Shown here: positions 21,101 through 23,654 of the stretch, piece by piece
Layout: every line of letters starts with the position of its first letter
How positions within the stretch are numbered: the first letter of the stretch is position 1
Source of the DNA: Spirogloea muscicola
Lineage: Eukaryota > Streptophyta > Zygnematophyceae > Spirogloeales > Spirogloeaceae
DNA: 23,654 bases
Reading direction: 5' to 3'
NCBI GenBank assembly: GCA_009602725.1
Contig: WELB01000260.1
Coordinates: 1 to 23,654, forward strand
The notes under the pieces: generated by a model
Databases searched by the model: none
Told to the model about the DNA's origin: nothing
Seen by the model: the letters and a program-made list of their open reading frames with translations, nothing else
Program-made: the position numbers and the translations under genes

Positions 21101-23511
21101 GCACCAGCAGACGCTCCATCAAGGCCACTGACAAAGCAACAGCTGCTCTTCTGCAGGTGCAGCAACGCTTGAGCACACACGCAAGTTGATGGACTCTGCT
21201 CCAGTGGTTTCTGGGGTAACTCTCACTGTACTTTTGATGAGTCGTATTGGGATACGATCAACATCAACATAGCAAGTGTAATTAGGCCCTGCTTTGATAG
21301 CTACCGTCGAAGGTCGTCAACAAGCTCCTGCGATCCAGCAATGCGTCTCTCCAGCTCGACAATGCGCTGGTCGCGCTCCTTGTCAACCTTCATGTAGTGC
21401 TCAACGAGCTCCCTGGTCACTGACAGCTGCTGTTCTTTCTCGTTCATCTCTCGCTGCGGTCACTCAAGGTCATATTGCCTCTGTTAGGAGGTTCATAGAT
21501 TCACGCATGTAGGTGAAGCCCAAAAAGTGTCAAAAAGTGTTGAGTCCAGGCCCACGCGCTGTTACTGGTTTCTCATGTACCCCAGGTGCAAGTCACACGC
21601 AGAACGACAGGACTGTGCAAGCCTTGTCTTACCTGCAGAGTCTCCATGCTGTCTGCCACGGCTGCTCCAGGCCTAGCGGCCTTCTTAAGCTTCCTCTTTA
21701 GCTCCTCCACCTGCTCCTCAAGCACCCGCTTCTCCACGGCTGCAACCGCCTTCAAGCTGCCCATCTCATCCTCGTGCTCCCTCTCCATCTGGCTGATCAG
21801 CTGCTCCTCTGCATCGCTGGCCTCCTTTCCCTGCCTCTTCAATGCAGCCACCTGACCTGCGACTTCCTCCAGCTGAGCTTCCAGTTTTGCCCGGACATCC
21901 TCACTCTCCTTCTGCACCGCCCCGAGCTGCTGGCTCGTCTCGCTCAGCCTGCCCTCCATCTCCTGCACGGCCTGCTGTAACCTGTTTACCTCGTTCTCCT
22001 TCTTCCTCTCAGCATCTTCCAATGTTGCCCTTCTTGCAGCCTCTTCCTTCTTCTCCTGCATTGCAGCCTGCAGCTTGCCTTGGAGCTCCTCAACTTGGGC
22101 AGCCAAGGCGGCATGCGATACCTCCAGCTTCTGCAGGTCTTCGGCGGCTCTCTTCGAGGCAAGATCCGCCTGCTCCCGTTCTTCCACAGCCTTCCGCTGG
22201 AGACTCTCAACCTCCTTGCTTTTCATGACAGCACGCTCAAGCTGAGCAGCGAGCTCCTCCAGCTTTTGCTGTTTTTCTGCGAGCTGAGTCTGGCTTGACG
22301 CCTGCGCATCTCTCAGCGCCTGCTCAAGACTCCTTCCTCCCTCCTCTGCGGCCTGGCGACTCTCTCCCACTTGCCTCTTGGGCGTCGACTGCTCGGCAGC
22401 CCGCGGCTGCTGAAGAACCCCGTGCCGATCAGCCATTGCCGCTGCCGCCCTTGGCACGCTTGCTGTCCCATCTTCACCTGCGTCCTTGGACATGCTTCGC
22501 TGCGTGACCCCGGCAGACCCAGTCGCCCTGGCCCTGTCTGCCCTCGCCGAAGTTGCTGGCTGAAGCAGGGAGCCTCTCTTCTCGAGATCAACCTCCTCTG
22601 TGGTACTGTGCCTGGACAAGAATCCCTTGACGGCCACAACAAGGGCCGCCACTGCGAGCCCGTACAGCAGGAACCTGGACAACGGCCCAGCAGCGCTGCC
22701 ACTCTGCGGCTGGTTGGGGAAGGACGAGTGGCTGCCTCTCCAGCCCTCTGAAACGCTGGTCACCAGGCCTCCTTGCCTGCTGCCAGAGGGAACATTGACT
22801 TCCTGTCCTTCCACAATCACCTCATCCATGCCCGCATTCAGCGCCAGAAGCTGAGAGAGCGTCAGGCCGTGCTTGGCCGCGATCCGGGAGAGCGTGTCAC
22901 CCGGCTGCACCCTGTACACGCTCCTCTGACCCGAAGCTTGCTGCTGGAAGCAGCGACAACAGCACGCCGTGATCAGACCACAAATCAAGGCCCAAGTCCA
23001 GGTCATACAGACCAAGAGCAATTCAAAATCACTGAAGCTACTCTGACAAGCCCTGAACACGAGCGACGGCTGCGGCAGCAGCCGCAGCCGGAGTCGACAC
23101 TGGGCTTACAAAGGTCCGCGGGGATGGCCTGGAGCTGGCACTTCCAGGCGACGCAAAGGAGCTGCTTTGTGCAGCGTTGCCTCTGGACGACGAGACGGCC
23201 TTCACGGTGAGGCTCCGACTGGCTGGAGACAAGGAGGCACCAGACGCAGCTTTAGCGCCAAGTGTTATCACTTGCCCAATTGGGAAACTACTTGTACATG
23301 CTCCTCCAGCCGGCGCTGCCAATGCTGGTAGACACGAGGCACGAGCAATCTTGCGAGGGCATGATGGCCTTCTGAGGCCCTGCACTGATGAGGAGCTGCT
23401 GCTGCGGGCAGCTCACCGGGAAGGCAGGTCGACAGTCGGCAGGGCTGGAGGAAGGGGCTGGGGGAGGAGGCGAGGGCGGAGCGGCCCTGCCGTCGCAGCC
23501 GTGAGCCGCAT
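18158..23511 (-). CDS. LysM domain, single-pass membrane, long coiled-coil protein; 5' end uncertain
   Basis: Well-supported exons (minus): 23379-23059, 22943-21633, 21453-21305, 21098-20940, 20768-19618, 19394-18803, 18590-18158. From 22943 to the stop they give 1264 aa with all phases agreeing and GT-AG sites. Residues 9-52 of the 22943 exon form a canonical LysM (YRVQPGDTLSRIA...LNAG...GQEVNVP), a fold that binds GlcNAc-containing glycans. A transmembrane helix (FLLYGLAVAALVVAVKGFL) follows at 91-109. The rest is heptad-rich Glu/Lys/Gln/Ala coiled coil, ending in KERVAAMWQQMLPKNTN. The N-terminal exon encodes about 107 Ser/Ala/Arg-rich, nearly acid-free residues, like a plastid transit peptide. 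The first exon is unresolved: the nearest plausible ATG is 23509-23511, and the gene could extend past the window. Function unknown; I do not recognise an orthologue. Confidence 0.82.
19736..20173 (-). repeat. 219-bp in-frame tandem duplication in the coiled coil
   Basis: Two adjacent 73-codon units, 20173-19955 and 19954-19736, both start ELQKAM and share KRDST(V/I)EEMKAEA and a long identical stretch through EALAAKQRGA. The high identity of DNA and protein shows a recent duplication. The length is a multiple of three, so the frame is kept. Confidence 0.93.
22788..22919 (-). other. LysM domain-coding segment
   Basis: The 44 codons give the full LysM consensus: Y-x-V-x2-GDTL-S-x-IA, a central helix and LNAG, then GQEVNVP. 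The glycan-contacting GDTL loop and the terminal Pro are intact, so the fold should be functional. It lies N-terminal to the membrane helix (about 22617-22673). Confidence 0.92.
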
Positions 23512-23654
23512 GGGCCAAGGAGTGCCGACGGCGCGAGCGGCGCTCGCTCCTGCTGCGCCGCCCGCAGCGCAGAGGCACCGCGGCTCGCGCTGTGCAGCCG
23601 GGGGACGCCGGAGCTCCGCGCGGCGGCGGGGCCAGCAGCAGCCTCGGGCGGGGT

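Overview
The window looks like nuclear DNA of a green alga, most likely a trebouxiophyte (Coccomyxa/Chlorella-like). It carries intron-rich genes with mostly GT-AG splice sites. Its proteins match plant-type families best: an MCM6 close to the land-plant form, a peroxisomal 3-ketoacyl-CoA thiolase with an N-terminal PTS2, and an oleosin. GC-rich, GCC/GGC-repeat islands mark the 5' ends of genes. There is also a short TTTAGGG-type telomere-like motif. The lineage is inferred from gene style only.

Layout. 1-1793: repeat-rich flank with inverted-repeat elements and a decayed retrotransposon fragment. 1794-7862 (minus): MCM6, 17 exons, 857 aa, which I could assemble exon by exon with all phases agreeing. 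7863-8539: a compact GC-rich divergent promoter with a perfect palindromic E2F site next to the MCM6 start. 8540-13046 (plus): peroxisomal thiolase, 14 exons, 461 aa. 13047-13792: convergent 3' region. 13793-15085 (minus): oleosin, 4 exons, 156 aa, identified by an exact proline knot. 15086-18157: oleosin upstream region, a second inverted-repeat/retrotransposon block in the opposite orientation, and gene-free DNA with a hairpin and 50-bp repeats. 18158 to about 23511 (minus): a roughly 1,400-aa protein with one LysM domain, one transmembrane helix and a very long coiled coil; its 5' end is uncertain.

How the genes relate. MCM6 is a subunit of the replicative helicase, and its promoter carries the expected cell-cycle element. 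The thiolase (fatty-acid breakdown in peroxisomes) and oleosin (lipid-droplet coat) are convergent neighbours, which links fat storage and fat use by position; co-regulation is only a suggestion. The LysM protein is the least explained gene: a membrane-anchored LysM module joined to about 1,100 residues of coiled coil that includes a recent in-frame 73-residue duplication. I did not find a clearly novel multi-gene system. The points most worth following are the LysM coiled-coil protein, two consecutive GC-AG introns in MCM6, and the E2F palindrome in the shared promoter.
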